DNA of 5,041 bases from SMAG-U1939 sp036376595. Lineage in GTDB: Bacteria; Chloroflexota; Ktedonobacteria; Ktedonobacterales; JADMIN01. The DNA is taken from contig DASVAA010000059.1 in the NCBI GenBank assembly GCA_036376595.1, forward strand, positions 1-5,041, written 5' to 3'. Positions 4,869-5,041 of the stretch are shown in pieces. Each line of letters starts with the position of its first letter. Position 1 is the first letter of the stretch. Under the pieces are notes generated by a model. It was not told where the DNA came from and ran no database searches. It saw only the letters and a program-made list of their open reading frames with translations. The position numbers and the translations under genes are program-made.

Positions 4869-5041
4869 TCATGTCCGCGTCGGGTCTTGGGGTGCGCCGC
4901 CGAGTGCCGCCAGGTATGCCGCGCGGGCGAAGGGTCGGTAGCCGGCGGCGTGCGCCAGCGCGAGCGAGGCAGCGTTCTCGGCCATCGCACTATAGAGTGG
5001 CACCAGCCCTTGATTTGTGACGCCTGCCGTCCATAGGGTCG
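4869..5041 (-). CDS. GNAT-like N-acetyltransferase, C-terminal fragment (runs off right edge)
   Basis: On the minus strand an open frame enters at 5041 and runs 56 full codons to a TGA at 4871-4869. The visible peptide includes GLVPLYSAMAENAASLALAH followed by AAGYRPFARAAYLAAL. The P-L-Y-S-A, N-x-x-S-x-x-L-A and A-G-Y-R series is the usual end of a GNAT acetyltransferase: the strand after the acetyl-CoA loop, the helix beginning near the conserved Asn and Ser, and the final strand. The acetyl-CoA-binding Gly-rich motif would lie outside the window, so neither activity nor substrate can be judged. It is convergent with the exporter gene, with 95 nt between stops, and need not share its function. 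Confidence 0.75.
   Translation of the reverse strand, partial: TLWTAGVTNQGLVPLYSAMAENAASLALAHAAGYRPFARAAYLAALGGAPQDPTRT

Noticed and set aside
4222..4872. Minus-strand open frame opposite the exporter's 3' half
   Set aside because: Charged low-complexity translation with no domain. The real minus-strand gene in this area ends at 4869 in a different frame with GNAT-type residues.
4703..5036. Plus-strand open frames at the right end
   Set aside because: They run through the hairpin repeat and antisense to the GNAT-like coding frame, with no RBS or recognisable product.

Overview
The window is GC-rich and gene-dense. It carries three complete plus-strand genes between two minus-strand genes cut by the window edges. 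The central gene has a kinase-like domain, a long Pro/Thr/Ser linker, one membrane helix and an extracytoplasmic anti-sigma-like region. That layout, and a G/C-rich intergenic repeat, are what I associate with Chloroflexota. This assignment rests on gene style only, because no rRNA or marker gene is present.

Layout: (1) complement(<1..290), the N-terminal 96 residues of a ribbon-helix-helix, antitoxin-like protein; any partner would lie off the left edge. (2) 291-563, a divergent intergenic region with a good sigma-70-type promoter (TTGATA-N17-TAGTAT) driving rightward. (3) 564-3143, an 859-residue membrane pseudokinase: the kinase fold is recognisable, but most catalytic residues are replaced. 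(4) 3144-3235, a short spacer with a promoter overlapped by a perfect 8-bp inverted repeat. (5) 3236-3697, an Lrp/AsnC-family regulator. (6) 3698-3792, a leader with a possible hairpin and a partial copy of the regulator's operator arm. (7) 3793-4773, a ten-helix EamA/DMT exporter closely resembling YedA. (8) 4774-4868, a C-rich/G-rich hairpin repeat with a G-quadruplex motif on the minus strand. (9) complement(4869..>5041), the C-terminal 56 residues of a GNAT-like acetyltransferase, convergent with the exporter.

The regulator and exporter probably form a functional pair, in which an amino-acid-responsive Lrp/AsnC protein controls itself and a neighbouring small-molecule exporter. The pseudokinase looks like an independent transmembrane signalling or scaffolding unit with its own promoter. 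The most unusual items are the loss of kinase catalytic residues with the whole receptor architecture intact, and the shared operator arm (TCACGAG) upstream of both regulator and exporter. I see no CRISPR array, tRNA, rRNA, insertion sequence or phage gene.
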